Of a stretch of DNA of 46,622 nt, positions 17,123 through 27,700 are shown piece by piece. The translations under genes and the position numbers were made by a program. Where the stretch lies: contig CALXDP010000014.1 of assembly GCA_944387095.1 (NCBI GenBank), positions 1-46,622 on the forward strand, given 5' to 3'. The number at the start of each line of letters is the position of its first letter. Within the stretch, counting starts at the first letter, position 1. The stretch is from an uncultured Oscillospiraceae bacterium (GTDB lineage: Bacteria; Bacillota; Clostridia; Oscillospirales; Oscillospiraceae). The notes beneath the pieces are model-generated. The model was given only the letters and a program-made list of their open reading frames with translations, was not told the origin of the DNA and ran no database searches.

Positions 17123-18436
17123 TCACAAAATCAGGCCAAACATGATCATAAAGATCAGCATCACCACCGAAAGCGCCCAGACCCAGGGGATGGAGAACTT
17201 TTGGTGGTCGGCCAGCTCCACGCCGCTCATGCCGGTCATCAACAGGGTGGCGGCGTTCAGGGGGGAGATGGGCCAGCCCAAGGTCTGCATGCCAACCACG
17301 GTGGCGTAGCAGATGCTGGATCCGGCAAGGCCCATCATGGAAACGCTCTCAGACAGGACGGGAACAATGCCGTAGATGAAAGAGTCTGCGTCAAAGGCCA
17401 GGCTCAGGGGAACGGCAAGCACACCCACTGCGATGGGGATGATACCGGCCATGTTATCGGGGACAATGCTGACCACAGTATTGGCCATGGCAGTGGACAT
17501 ACCCGACTCGCTGAGTACGCCCATCAGGATGCCCGCGGCGAACATGGTGCTGACCACCAGCACGGCGCTGGCGCCATGGAGCTTCATAATCTGGCGCTGA
17601 AGGGCGAGCGTGGGGTAGTTGATGATGAACACCAGGGCAGTGCAGAGGATGAAGGTCGGGCCGGTGCCGATTTCATTCATCAGGATGAAGGCGGCAACCA
17701 GAAGAAGCAGGTTGATCACAGTCAGCTTGGGCCGGCGCAGAGCCTTTTCCTCCTCGCTCACTTCCTCAGAAAAATCTTGCGCGGATTCCGCTTTGGTGTA
17801 GTCGAAGCCTTCCTTATCCAGACGGCGCTTCTCCTTCAAGCCCAAAAAGATGGTCATGCCAAGTCCCACAACCAAAGTGAGCAGGAAGGGAATGATCATG
17901 GCGCTGAAGAATACATTGACGTCCATCTCCAGTATGGTGGCGCAGCGCATGGAGGGTCCGCACCAGGGCGCAGTATTCATCGCGCCGCCAGCTAGCGCCA
18001 GAATACACAGCAGCACCCGGATATCAAGGCGCATTTTCTTAAAGATGGGCAGCATAGCCGGGATGACCAAAAGGACGTCGGTGGTGGCCGAGGTGTCCAG
18101 ATGGCTTACAATCGTCAGGATGTAAGTGCCGATACAAACATAAACTGGGTTTCCCCGGCTGAGCCGTACGATCACCTTGACGATGGGGTCAAAGGCTCCG
18201 GCAGTGGAAAGCGCCCCAAAAAACAGAATCGAGAACATGAACACAACGCCGTTATTCGCCACGCTGGACAGACCCGAGCTGACCATGTCAGGGATCTGGG
18301 TCACTTGCCCGGCCAAAATGGCGCCGATCAGCGGAAATACAGAAAGGGCAACCACCGGTGTGACCTTTTTGCTGATGATTCCGGCAACAATGGCAATCAC
18401 AATCAAAAATCCGCAAATGCTTAACCAGGTCTCCAT
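17123..18436 (-). CDS. CitMHS-family carboxylate transporter
   Basis: 437-aa membrane protein with about 11-12 hydrophobic segments, matching the citrate-metal:H+ symporter family (CitMHS). Motifs include VFMFSILFFGALSTAGAFDPIV, SHLDTSATTDVLLVIPAMLPIFKKM, GGAMNTAPWCGPSMRCATILEM and FDADSFIYGIVPVLSESVSMMG. A large hydrophilic loop lies at about residues 205-235. It is the first gene of the operon and so probably imports the substrate handled by the AtuA and ADC-like proteins: a di- or tricarboxylate or a related acid, perhaps metal-complexed. It is preceded by a sigma-54 promoter (18525-18541) and a leader of about 80 nt. Confidence 0.88.
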   Translation of the reverse strand: METWLSICGFLIVIAIVAGIISKKVTPVVALSVFPLIGAILAGQVTQIPDMVSSGLSSVANNGVVFMFSILFFGALSTAGAFDPIVKVIVRLSRGNPVYVCIGTYILTIVSHLDTSATTDVLLVIPAMLPIFKKMRLDIRVLLCILALAGGAMNTAPWCGPSMRCATILEMDVNVFFSAMIIPFLLTLVVGLGMTIFLGLKEKRRLDKEGFDYTKAESAQDFSEEVSEEEKALRRPKLTVINLLLLVAAFILMNEIGTGPTFILCTALVFIINYPTLALQRQIMKLHGASAVLVVSTMFAAGILMGVLSESGMSTAMANTVVSIVPDNMAGIIPIAVGVLAVPLSLAFDADSFIYGIVPVLSESVSMMGLAGSSICYATVVGMQTLGWPISPLNAATLLMTGMSGVELADHQKFSIPWVWALSVVMLIFMIMFGLIL

Positions 18437-18524
18437 ACTTTACCTCCCTTAAATTCACAATCCATTCTTTTGCATCGGACCGGTCCTTCATTTCCTTTTG
18501 GTATGCGCATACGCCTATTTTCAA

Positions 18525-18541
18525 TAGCAAAGCGCGTGCCA
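18525..18541 (-). promoter_or_regulatory. Sigma-54 (-24/-12) promoter of the citMHS operon
   Basis: Minus strand reads TGGCACGCGCTTTGCTA from 18541 to 18525, that is TGGCACG-N4-TTGCT, a full match to the sigma-54 consensus with the GG and GC dinucleotides in the right spacing. Predicted start near 18515, about 80 nt upstream of the transporter start. It pairs logically with the divergent sigma-54 activator gene. Confidence 0.88.
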
Positions 18542-18573
18542 ACTCGAAAAACTTCCATTTCGCACGAAAAACC

Positions 18574-18602
18574 TTGCAATCCGCCCGGTTCTGTGGTATG
18601 CT
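18574..18602 (+). promoter_or_regulatory. Predicted sigma-A promoter of the sigma-54 activator gene
   Basis: TTGCAA (18574-18579), 17-nt spacer, TATGCT (18597-18602). Start near 18609, just before the three direct repeats in the leader. Confidence 0.5.
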
Positions 18603-18614
18603 TTCACAAATAGA

Positions 18615-18664
18615 GTGTCTCATTTTTGAATCTGTGGCTCATTTTCAAGACAGATTGTGTCTCA
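18615..18664. promoter_or_regulatory. Three direct repeats, candidate activator-binding (enhancer) sites
   Basis: GTGTCTCA at 18615-18622, GTGGCTCA at 18634-18641 and GTGTCTCA at 18657-18664, each followed by an A/T-rich tract. They lie roughly 100-150 bp upstream of the predicted sigma-54 start, the normal distance for an enhancer-binding protein, and in the 5' leader of the activator gene itself, so feedback on its own gene is also possible. Inferred from position and repetition. Confidence 0.55.
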
Positions 18665-18695
18665 AAAAAGATACTATTCGCAGGGGGGGATATCT

Positions 18696-20123
18696 ATGGG
18701 ACTGAAGGAACTGTATCAAGAGTACCCAGATGAGTTTATGGACTATGCGGAGAAGGTGCTTGACAGCTATTTTGGAAATATTTTTGTGACCTGGCGCAAT
18801 CAGAAAATCATCTATGTCAATGAGAAGCTGGCCGCCTCGATCCATATGCGCAAAGAGGATCTGATCGGCCTCAGCCTGGAGGACTTACGGGCAAAGAAAC
18901 TGTGGCTGCGCTCGGTCTCCCAGGAGTTGTATGAGGAAAAGCGCGCTCCCTTTAACGCCTACAACATCAGCAAGTTCGGCAACGAGCTTTTCACCCATGT
19001 GGAGCCCATTTTCAACGATCAGAATGAATTGGTGATGAGCGTTCAATTCTCCATCCCCCGGCAGATGCTTCAGGAGTTCTCCGACTATATCAATCTGGAG
19101 AAATCCAGTTTTCAGAATTACAAGGACATTGCCGACTATTTGCAGGCCCGCCGAGAGGCCTCCGAACAACTTGTCTTTAAAAGTCCCGCTGCTCAGCTCA
19201 CCTTCAAAGATGCCCGCTATCTGGCCGGTATGGATTCCACTGTGCTCATCTATGGGGAGACGGGTACGGGAAAAGATGTGTTGGCCAATTATATCTATCA
19301 AAACAGCAAGCGTTTTGATAAGCCCTTTGTCCCCGTCAACTGCTCGGCCATTCCCGCCGAACTTATGGAGTCTGAGTTTTTTGGCTATGAGCGGGGGGCG
19401 TTTACCGGGGCCCGCAGCTCCGGCAAGCCCGGCCTGTTTGAAATGGCCGACCAGGGCACCCTTTTCCTGGATGAGATTGGCGAATTGCCCATGGCCATGC
19501 AGGCCAAACTGCTGCGCGTTTTGGAGAGCGGCGAGGTCATGCGCGTGGGGGGGACCAAGTTGATCCACACCGATGTCCGGGTCATCGCCGCCACCAACCG
19601 GGATCTAAAAAAAATGGTGGAGGAAAACCGTTTCCGGGCCGACCTGTATTACCGGCTCAATGTCATGCCCCTCTTCCTGCCCCCTCTCCGGGAACGCAAG
19701 GAGGACATCCTTCCTCTGGCAGAAGTTTTTTTGGCCAATAACAACCGGAAGTACAATTTAAACCGCGTCCTTACCCCTGAAATGCTCCGCGACCTGACGG
19801 AATATCACTGGCCGGGCAACATTCGGGAACTGCGCAACATTGTGGAGCGCTATGTGATCTCAGGACGCATGGATATCATCAGCCCCTCCGCCCTCCCCCC
19901 TGCCACCTCCCCTTCCGCGGAAGGACAAGATCTCTTGCAGGCTGCCCTCCCGCTCCACGAGGCCTGCAAACGGTTTGAGCATGCCTATATCCGCCGGGTG
20001 ATGGACCACTGCGGCGGATGTGTGTCCAAGGCCGCCAAGGAGTTGGGCATTCACCGCTCCCTGCTTTATAAGAAGCTCAAACAGATGGACTGCGGGGCAG
20101 AAGGCCAAACCGCTCAGCCGTAG
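18696..20123 (+). CDS. Sigma-54-dependent transcriptional activator with PAS domain
   Basis: 475-aa enhancer-binding protein. An N-terminal PAS-like sensor (about residues 15-120; SYFGNIFVTWRNQKIIYVNEKLA) is followed by the AAA+ domain with Walker A GETGTGKD (187-194), the sigma-54 contact loop GAFTGA (234-239), Walker B GTLFLDEIGE and the arginine-finger region (RFRADLYYRLNV). A C-terminal Fis-type helix-turn-helix (SKAAKELGIHRSLLYKKLKQM) completes it. ATG at 18696 follows a G-rich SD (18682-18689). No receiver domain is present, so a ligand or redox state sensed by PAS is the likely signal. It is divergent from the citMHS-atuA-adc operon, which has a consensus sigma-54 promoter; that operon is its likely target. 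Confidence 0.93.
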   Translation: MGLKELYQEYPDEFMDYAEKVLDSYFGNIFVTWRNQKIIYVNEKLAASIHMRKEDLIGLSLEDLRAKKLWLRSVSQELYEEKRAPFNAYNISKFGNELFTHVEPIFNDQNELVMSVQFSIPRQMLQEFSDYINLEKSSFQNYKDIADYLQARREASEQLVFKSPAAQLTFKDARYLAGMDSTVLIYGETGTGKDVLANYIYQNSKRFDKPFVPVNCSAIPAELMESEFFGYERGAFTGARSSGKPGLFEMADQGTLFLDEIGELPMAMQAKLLRVLESGEVMRVGGTKLIHTDVRVIAATNRDLKKMVEENRFRADLYYRLNVMPLFLPPLRERKEDILPLAEVFLANNNRKYNLNRVLTPEMLRDLTEYHWPGNIRELRNIVERYVISGRMDIISPSALPPATSPSAEGQDLLQAALPLHEACKRFEHAYIRRVMDHCGGCVSKAAKELGIHRSLLYKKLKQMDCGAEGQTAQP

Positions 20124-20133
20124 CTGTTTGGTC

Positions 20134-20171
20134 CGCCCCACGCCGGGCTGCGCGCAGCCCGGCGTGGGGCG
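20134..20171. terminator. Perfect 38-nt GC-rich palindrome after the activator gene
   Basis: Positions 20134-20171 form an uninterrupted palindrome (centre between 20152 and 20153; arms contain CCCCACGCCGGGCTGCG). It starts 11 nt after the activator stop. There is no T-run on the plus side, so it may be a Rho-independent terminator of weak type or an mRNA 3'-end stabiliser. Confidence 0.6.
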
Positions 20172-20300
20172 CCATCTGCACACGCCCAGCCCGGACGGAC
20201 ATTATGCAGCCGTGACCATGAGCGGCCAAACCGCAAAACAATTTTGGTTTTATGATCCGGTTCCTCACACCGCAAACTCGTCAAGCTTTGAAGTGCCGCA

Positions 20301-20329
20301 TTGACTGATCTCCGTTTCCATGCTACAAT
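20301..20329 (+). promoter_or_regulatory. Predicted promoter of the first HU-like gene
   Basis: TTGACT (20301-20306), 17-nt spacer, TACAAT (20324-20329). Near consensus. The predicted untranslated leader is about 190 nt, which is long for an HU gene. Confidence 0.65.
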
Positions 20330-20438
20330 TTGGGCAGAGCGGATATATGGTTTCCGCGGGGAAAGTGGATAAAATTCGTTGATTTTCCAAGGCTGCAAAC
20401 GATTGGTTTTTATTAATATCTATCGATTTGGGCAGAGC
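20328..20438. repeat. 13-bp direct repeat in the HU leader
   Basis: ATTTGGGCAGAGC occurs at 20328-20340 and again at 20426-20438, 98 bp apart. The first copy overlaps the -10 box and start site. The gap 20172-20523 holds otherwise only the promoter described separately. Confidence 0.5.
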
Positions 20439-20523
20439 ACGCACATCGCGCTGCTGCGGCTCCTGTCAAACAGCATTAGAAACCAAAACGCCGTACCACT
20501 GAAAGGAAAAGGAGGGAAAATAC

Positions 20524-20811
20524 TTGCAGAAACGGCAATTCATTGGCCGGGTCGCCGCCAAAACAGGGATGACCAAGCGGGACAGTGAACGGACCATGGA
20601 CGCCATCTTTCAGACTCTGGCAGAGGTACTGGAAGAGGGGGACCGCATCCAAGTCAACAAGTTCGGCGTGTTCCAGATCAAGCGCCGGGCCCCTCGCATG
20701 GCCCGCAACCCCCGTACCGGGGCGGCACACCCGCTGCCGGCGGTCACCGCTTTGACCTTCAAAGCCGCCCCGGCGCTCCGCGCGCGGCTGAACCGCATCG
20801 ACAACCCATAG
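20524..20811 (+). CDS. HU-family DNA-binding protein (copy 1)
   Basis: 95-aa HU/IHF-family protein; dimers bend and compact DNA. FIGRVAAKTGMTKRDSERTMDAIFQTLAEVLEEGDRI is the HU helical body, VNKFGVFQIKRRAPRMARNPRTG is the beta-arm signature (GFGxFxxxxRxxRxGRNPxTG in the family). The arm then departs from the norm (AAHPLPAVTALTFKAAPALR). The start is TTG at 20524 with AGGAGGG about 7 nt upstream. A paralogue with the same TTG start lies at 42496. It may be a specialised rather than the main chromosomal HU. Confidence 0.9.
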   Translation: MQKRQFIGRVAAKTGMTKRDSERTMDAIFQTLAEVLEEGDRIQVNKFGVFQIKRRAPRMARNPRTGAAHPLPAVTALTFKAAPALRARLNRIDNP

Positions 20812-20932
20812 TCAGCGCCAAGAGGGGCAAACAGAGCAACTGACAGGAGATGTTGAATCCGCATGCGGAAATGATTGTTGGCTTTGCTGCTGGCCCTGGC
20901 CATAGTGGGTAAAATGGTCCCTATTTCAATGA

Positions 20933-20976
20933 CATCGGGGCCGGAGGCATGAGCCTCCGGCCCCGATGCTGTATTT
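20933..20976 (+). terminator. Terminator downstream of HU copy 1
   Basis: CATCGGGGCCGGAGGC (20933-20948), loop ATGA, GCCTCCGGCCCCGATG (20953-20968), then CTGTATTTT. Perfect 16-bp stem. Confidence 0.85.
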
Positions 20977-20989
20977 TCATCCACTCCCA

Positions 20990-21298
20990 CACAAAACAGC
21001 AGGCAGTGCGTCCGTAACATCAATAGGGAGCACTGGAGTTGCCATCTGGGTAGTCATCCCCCCGGAAGCGGAGAGCTGGGTGAGTGTGGATGATCTGGAG
21101 ATCTACGCCATGGACTTCTAGCCCGCCAGCGACTTCTCTGTCACTACCGTCACCCTGGGCGGCTCAGGTATTCTGGACGAATTTAGAAATAATAGGAAGC
21201 GCACCGTGACCCTGGCTAAGGATCAGGAGCCCGTGATGAGCGCCCAGGTAGCCGCGATCCTGCTGCGGTTCTGCCAGCGGTATGTGAAACCGGCGTGA
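20990..21298 (+). pseudogene. Decayed 3' end of an unidentified gene
   Basis: One frame reads as protein across this stretch (VTSIGSTGVAIWVVIPPEAE, later DFSVTTVTLGGSGILDEF and TVTLAKDQEPVMSAQVAAIL) but has an in-frame TAG at 21119-21121, no start codon, and its upstream part is cut by the terminator at 20933-20976. It ends at TGA 21296-21298, followed by a strong terminator, as a real gene would be. I do not recognise the family. Confidence 0.4.
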
Positions 21299-21322
21299 CA
21301 TGCGCGAAACTCTGTATCCCGT

Positions 21323-21360
21323 GAAGCAAGGGCCGGAGGGAATCCTCCGGCCCTTGCTTC
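21323..21360 (+). terminator. Terminator of the decayed gene
   Basis: GAAGCAAGGGCCGGAGG (21323-21339), loop GAAT, CCTCCGGCCCTTGCTTC (21344-21360). Perfect 17-bp stem, modest T content after it (AACTTCTATTTCT). Confidence 0.7.
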
Positions 21361-21643
21361 AACTTCTATTTCTGATCTGCTCACCACCGGGCATTTTTAT
21401 GGATCCACCCTGCTTTAAATGCTTGCCAGATTTGTGTGCGCCGCGACTTGACCTGGCTACATTTCTCTACCTGGGGCCGCTACCAACCCCGTCTGGCAGC
21501 AGACAGGGCTTGGCAAGGGGCAAAAACACCCACAGTACAGCTAGAAGAATACCGGTTCCCCCGGAGAGAAGCGGGTCCCATCTGACAGGAGGGGCAGCGC
21601 CGCACCGGAGAATTTATCCCGGACACAGGATGCGTGCAATAAT
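21361..21643. other. Gene-free stretch
   Basis: No convincing gene. Open frames here have no SD and no family likeness. Short pieces could be further remnants of the decayed gene but cannot be placed. Confidence 0.4.
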
Positions 21644-21677
21644 AGGGGGATCCCCGCCCAACGGCGGGGATCCCCCT
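21644..21677 (-). terminator. Terminator of the subtilase gene
   Basis: AGGGGGATCCCCGCC (21644-21658), loop CAAC, GGCGGGGATCCCCCT (21663-21677). On the minus strand it is followed by ATTATTG and lies 55 nt beyond the subtilase stop. Confidence 0.7.
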
Positions 21678-21732
21678 TGCTCAGTATATTTTCCGTTGCC
21701 CGAATGGTCGAGGCAGCTCAGGCGGTAGCGCC

Positions 21733-24700
21733 TCAGTTCTGCTCCATCCACAGGAAGCGGGTTACCATGGTGGCCGCTTCGATACGGGTGGTGCCGCCCC
21801 TGGGGTCAAGAACATTGTCCAGCTTGCCGATGATGATGCCGCGGCTGTAGGCCCAGCTGATGGCCTCGCCCGCCCAGGAAGCGATCTCGCCGCGGTCGGC
21901 AAAGTCGGGTACAACCGTCCCCGCTGCGCCCACATCATAGCCCTTATACCAGGCATACCGCCACAGGATCACCGCCAGCTCCTGACGGGTGATGGGATTG
22001 GCCGGTCCAAACCGTCCGTTCCCATACCCCTCAATGATTCCGATGTCCGCCGCCCACCGCACTGCATCCGTATACCAGGTGGCGTCGGCCACATCGCTGA
22101 ACCGGTTGTCTGCCGTAACGGAGGGCATATCCTCCAGTCGGTACAGGATGGTCACCAGCATGGCGCGGGTCAGTGGCTCGTTGGGGGAGAAGGTGGTGCT
22201 GGATGTGCCCTTCATAAGCCCTTGTTCAATCACATAGTCCGCATACTTGCGGTACCAGGCATTGGGATTCAGATCCGTATAGGACTCGCTGCCGCCCTGC
22301 TCCGGGGGCTCGGGTTCACCGGGGTCATCCGTACCGCCGGGCGTACCGGGGTTGATGGGGGGCGTGGTGGTGCCTTGATACTGGATGTCAACCTCGGCGG
22401 AGGTATTGGGATTGGTGTCATCGGCCTCCAGCGTGGTCACCGTCAGGCCTGTCATCAGGCTGCTGCCCTGATAGTGGAAGGTCAGCACGCACAGCGGGGA
22501 ACCGGCAGGGATCTCCTCCAGGCTGGCGTAACCGAATGTGAGCGTACCATCCCCGTTGTCCACGATACTGGTGAGGTGGGACGCGCCACCGGTGGCATTA
22601 AAATCGAGTACACTGGGATCAAATTGGATCTCAAGCAGACCGCTGTTGGAAGCGCCGTCCGCCACGATAGACACATTGACTGTGCGGCTTCCGGGATGGA
22701 TGGCGCCCATGGTGGGAATTGCCTGCAGTGCAGCCGCCCCGCCCGGGTTTGCACCGGCGGCAGTCCCGGCGCTGTTGCGTCCGGCAGAGGCGGTGCGCGC
22801 CGCCGACTGGGCGGACGCCTCACGTCTGGCAGGATTCTCATTCCCCTGGGGCGTCTCAGTCAGAAGGCTCTGAAGCTCCTCCGCGGAAACCTCAACGGCG
22901 GCCGCCTGGAGGGAGGTGTCGGGCAGCATCTGGGCCACCGCGGACAGGTCCGCATTGGGCGCGGCCGCATAGATGGTGGCCGGCCACACATCCTGGCCCA
23001 CGTTACCCACGTACTGCGCCTCAAATTCGGTCTCACCCAAGGCCATCCGGTAGATCTCGTTGGTCTCGCCGTTGAAATAGGACAGATACAGCACCAGGGT
23101 GCCATCCTCCTCCGCCGCCGTCATGGAGCAGTACATGTCGTTGCCATAACCGGGAAATTCCAGATCGGGCAGGGTGGTGGAAATCACTCCAAAGGAGGCT
23201 CTGTACTCCGTTCCATCGAAGAAGATGTCAAACAGCCAGATATAGCCGGCATTGTCCAGGATCAGGAACTCCTCCGCCACGGTATCCGCTTGACCGTCCT
23301 CGTCGATATCAAGAGGAACCGCACCCAAAGAGGCGACAGCAGTTACATAACTGGCATTGGTATAATATGCCAAGTAACTACTCATGTCAAAGAGAGGCCC
23401 ATCTTGGGCAGTGAGATCCCACCAGGGCAGGAAATAGTAGCCAAAAACACCGGAAACCAGGGGCTGCTCTTCGGCGGAGAAATCCCGGCTATACTCCATA
23501 TCCCAGAAGGGCACGCCCAGGGGGTTTTCATAGTCTTCCAAAACCGCGCCGTCCATGGACACTTTGTGCAGGTTCCAGTTTGCGCCGTCCATGAGATACA
23601 GAACCTGATTCTGGCTGTCATAGGTGGCGGACGTCATGCTGCTGACGTCAATTTCCCCGGTTTCCGTCCAGGTGCTGTCGGTGTCCAGATTCCACTGGTA
23701 GAACAGGGGTCTGCCTTCTGCATCCTGCAAGGTGCCATAAAGGGTCGTCTCAATGGTGGAGGCGGTCACGGTACAGGTGGCAAAGACACTCTCATCCACC
23801 GCAGAGGCCACAGTGATGGTACAGGTTCCCTTGCCCACGGCGGTTACAACGCCGCTTTGCGTCACCTGCGCCACGCCCTCGTCGCTGCTGCTCCATTTCA
23901 CCGACTTGTCCGTCAGATTCCAGGGGGTCACCATAGCGGTCAGCTGGACCGATTCCTGGACCAGCAGCTCCAGCTGGCTGGCAGACAGGGTCACACCGAT
24001 GGGCACATCTGTATCGGAGAAGCTGTCGGGGCTCTCCAGGATGCGCAGCAGCAGATAGACGTCATAGCTGGTCACCTGGCCGTCCCAGTTGAGATCGGCA
24101 AGATCCAGGCGATTGACGCTGTCCCGCTTGCCGGTCACATAGTCCAGAAGCGCCTGTGCGTCATCCCGGTCCTGGTCCCCATCTGCGTCAAAGTCATAGA
24201 CAGTCTGACGGACATAAAGCCCCCGCATGATGCCCGGCATTTCCGCCAGCAGCACCGTCATTTCAGCGGTATCCGGGTCGATCTCCCGCAGGGTGAGGCT
24301 GTCCGGCATAAAATACTCCTCGCCGCCCATCACAACGTACAGCGCCTGGCTGTCCGCGAACACCACGGTACCTCTGGCGGCGTCCCAGGCCAGGGAAACC
24401 CACCCCGGAATGGTCACGCCGGAAACGACGGGCGCTTCACCCACCTGCACCGGCTCGGCATGGCGGTCCACCGTATAGGTATACAGGTAATAGTCGTAGT
24501 CACTGGCGGCTTTGGCGACAATCCCGTAAAAATTGCCCTGGGAGTCGATGGCCAGGCCTTTGATTTCCTCCCCCAGCCTGCCAATGGTCTGCGTCTCCCC
24601 GGTGTACAGGTCCACCGTGGCCAGCCAGGGCAGATAGGATGACGCATCGTCTACATAGTACAGGAAATACATAGTCTGGTCCGCGTAATTATAGGCCATG

Positions 24701-27700
24701 TCTCCCACATAGAAATCATCGCCCGAGGCGCTGGGATTCTCCATGGTGGCCACCAGGGTCACATTGCCCGGGTCGTTGGCGGGCATGGCGTAGAAGTTGG
24801 CCGCCTGGCCGCCGTCGTTGTCAAAGGCAAACACATAGTTGCCCACAGATTCCGCCGCATAGATGTCCTGGGCCGCGACGGAGATCACAGCAGAGGTGCC
24901 GCTCTGGCTGTCCATGCCATACCACTTCTGATCCAGCTGGTTGAACGCGGCGTAGTGGGAGACGATATCCGGCGTCAGCTCCTCTTCATAGGTAACGCGA
25001 TAAGTGCTCAAATTGCCGGCATAGTCAAACGCCTGCAGCAAAAACGCCTTCCCCGCCACACCGTCCAGATCCAGCGACAAGCTGCTCACTGCGCCGGGCT
25101 GCGTTTGATTGGGGGTTTCCACGGCAAGCGCCCGCGTCCCAGTGGCGTCGAACAGCCCCACAGCGGCAACATATTCCCCGTCCTGCACGCTGACCAGAAG
25201 AGACCCGTTTTCCACATCGGCAGACAGCAGCTCAGGAGCCGTGTTGTCAATCGTCACCTGGGTAGTAAAGCTGGCGCCGTCTCCCAGAGCGTCCCAATCC
25301 ACCGCGCCGGTGGCATCGTCCACATACAGCTCAGGAGCCAGAGTGAGGCTGATCTCCACCGTGGAACCCTCCGGCAGGGGATCGCCGTTTCCGTCTGTGC
25401 CGTCCCAGTTCAGGGTTGCGCTGCTCCGGGTGTTCTGCCAGCTGCCCGCATTGCTGTGGAAGTAGGCGGCTGTCACCGCGCCCAGATCAGTTTCATAGGG
25501 CACAATGCCGCTGTCCTCTCCCACGCCGCGGATGGTCAGCCGGGCAGCGCCCGCGTTGCGGACGGCGGTAAAGTACAGCCGGTAGAGCGTGTCGCCGTTC
25601 TGGTTGTTCAGCGCGTTGCGCTCCGGCAGATACGTCTCGTCCCTCAACAAGGGGTTGCCGGCAAAGAAATACTCCGTGCTGTCCCCAGCGTAGCGCATGG
25701 TGAGCATATTGGTCTGAACGCTGGTGGGATTGACCTGGAAAAGCGCACCCAAATGGGACGTCCGGTCCTCCAGGCCGTAGGCGTACTCCACATAGGAGCC
25801 CACATCAAACATGGACGGGTCGCTCCAGTTTCCATAGAAGCCCAGGACCGGGATGGAGTGGCGGGTTCCTTCGGCGCCCTCGGCGGTGGAGCTGCCGTCG
25901 ATCTTCACAAACGCCTCCACATAGAAGCCGTTGGGGCAGGACTCCAGCAGTTGCGCCGCTGCGGCCTCATCCAGTCGAATGGCCGCCTCCACAGTGACGG
26001 AGCCGTTTGCGGGAACCGTGACCTCCTGAACTGCGCCCGTCCCGCCAGACGTGAACGTTGCCGTGGCCGCCAGCGGCATGGTCTCCGTGCTCAGATACCA
26101 GTCATTCCCATCGGAGACCAGCATCTGGGTAAACACATCCGCGCTCAGCGTGTAGCTGTGGGACTGACCATCCAGGTTGTGGATGGAAAAGCTGAAGGTA
26201 TACCCGCCTGTCCTGTCCGGGTCGTCGCCCAGTTCCACCTTCACCTTGCCGTCCGTCTGTCCGTCCACCAGAATGTAGGAATCCGCGCTGGTGGCGGCGG
26301 CAGTGTCCACAAGGCCAGCGCCCTGCTGAAGGACGGAGTAATAGGTATCCGCCCCCGAGAGCAGCGGTACCGCGGTGGACATCATCAGAGAGGTGGCCAG
26401 GGCCCGGTCTGTCAAACCGCTCTGGCTGAGCCCTTTTTCCTCAATCGACTGCTTGACCAGCGCGCCGATGCCGGCCACCTGGGGCGCGGCCATGGAGGTA
26501 CCGCTCATCAGCTCGTAGGCCGAGTGGCTGTCGTGGGCCAAATCACCATCGTGGGCGCCGTTGAGCGAGTAGATATTGCCGCCGGGGGCAGTAATCTCCG
26601 GCTTGATGCTCAGATCGCCGGGAACACCCCAGGAGCTGAAGCTGCTCATGGTCAGATACTCGCTGTCCGGCGCGGAGATATCCGGCGCGTTGAAGATGGT
26701 CACCGTCCCCGTATAGTAGGTTGTCCCTTCCGCAGTGGTCTGCTCAGCAGACTGTTCCCGGATGGCTACGCCCTCCGCCTGGGTGATGGACACGCAGGGG
26801 GCGGTGTATGTATAGCCGGTCAGATCCATGTTGATGACCCCGGGTTCATTATTGTAAACCACTGTGGCGGCCGCGCCTGCCGAGGCGGCCGCATTGGCCT
26901 TCTCAAAGAAGGAGGTCTCTCCCCGGGAGCAGAAGACCACTTTCCCCGCAAGGTCGATGCCCGCAAAGTCATCGGCGGTGCCGTAGCCATCCACAAAGAT
27001 ATAGTCATACGTTGTACCAGTACTGTCCGCAGAGGTGTCCAGTGTCCGCATGGGTTCATTGTTGTAAGACGATTCGGTGTAGAATACCGGTACATCGCCC
27101 ACTTGGAAGCTGTATCCAATGACGCCGTTGTTGTCCACAGACGCCACGGCCATGGCATTGGTATAGGTTCCGGGAGAGCCGCTGGTTTGGAAGTTGACCT
27201 CATCAGAGTAGGGCAGCCCCACATTGTAGTCATTCTCCGCCCAATAACCGGAGTTGCCGGCGGACATCACGGTCAGGGTATCCGTTTCGCTCAGCCCGTC
27301 CAGAAGCTCCTGGTAGGTGGCGTTGGTGGTCATGCCGGCGCTTCCGGAACCGAGGGACAGGTTTACTGCGTCGCAGCCCAGAACGATGGCATCTTCAATG
27401 GCCGCCATATAGTCGCTGTCATAGGCCCCGCCGTTTTTCCCAAACACCTTCATCACCAAAATCTGCGCGTCGGGGGCGTTGCCCGCCATGTGCACAGAGG
27501 TCAGCGCATTGGCATACCCCGCACCGTCTGGAATATAGCGGTTGGCCACGGCAATACCGGCCACATGGGAACCGTGCTCACCCTGGGTATCGTTCATATG
27601 GGTGACGTCCAGATCGCCATCCACATAGTTGAAGGCAAAGGCGATTTTGTCCGTGAGGTGGAGGTCAGCCGCCGTGACACCGGAATTGCGGCTGGAGACG

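Noticed and set aside
21300-21728. Plus-strand open frame of 142 codons after the decayed gene
   Set aside because: Runs through two terminator hairpins, has no SD and its translation is low-complexity Pro/Arg-rich.
21695-21740. Stretch resembling a tRNA D-arm (GCAGCTCAGGCGGTAGCGCC)
   Set aside because: No acceptor stem, anticodon arm or T-arm can be built; it runs into the subtilase coding end.
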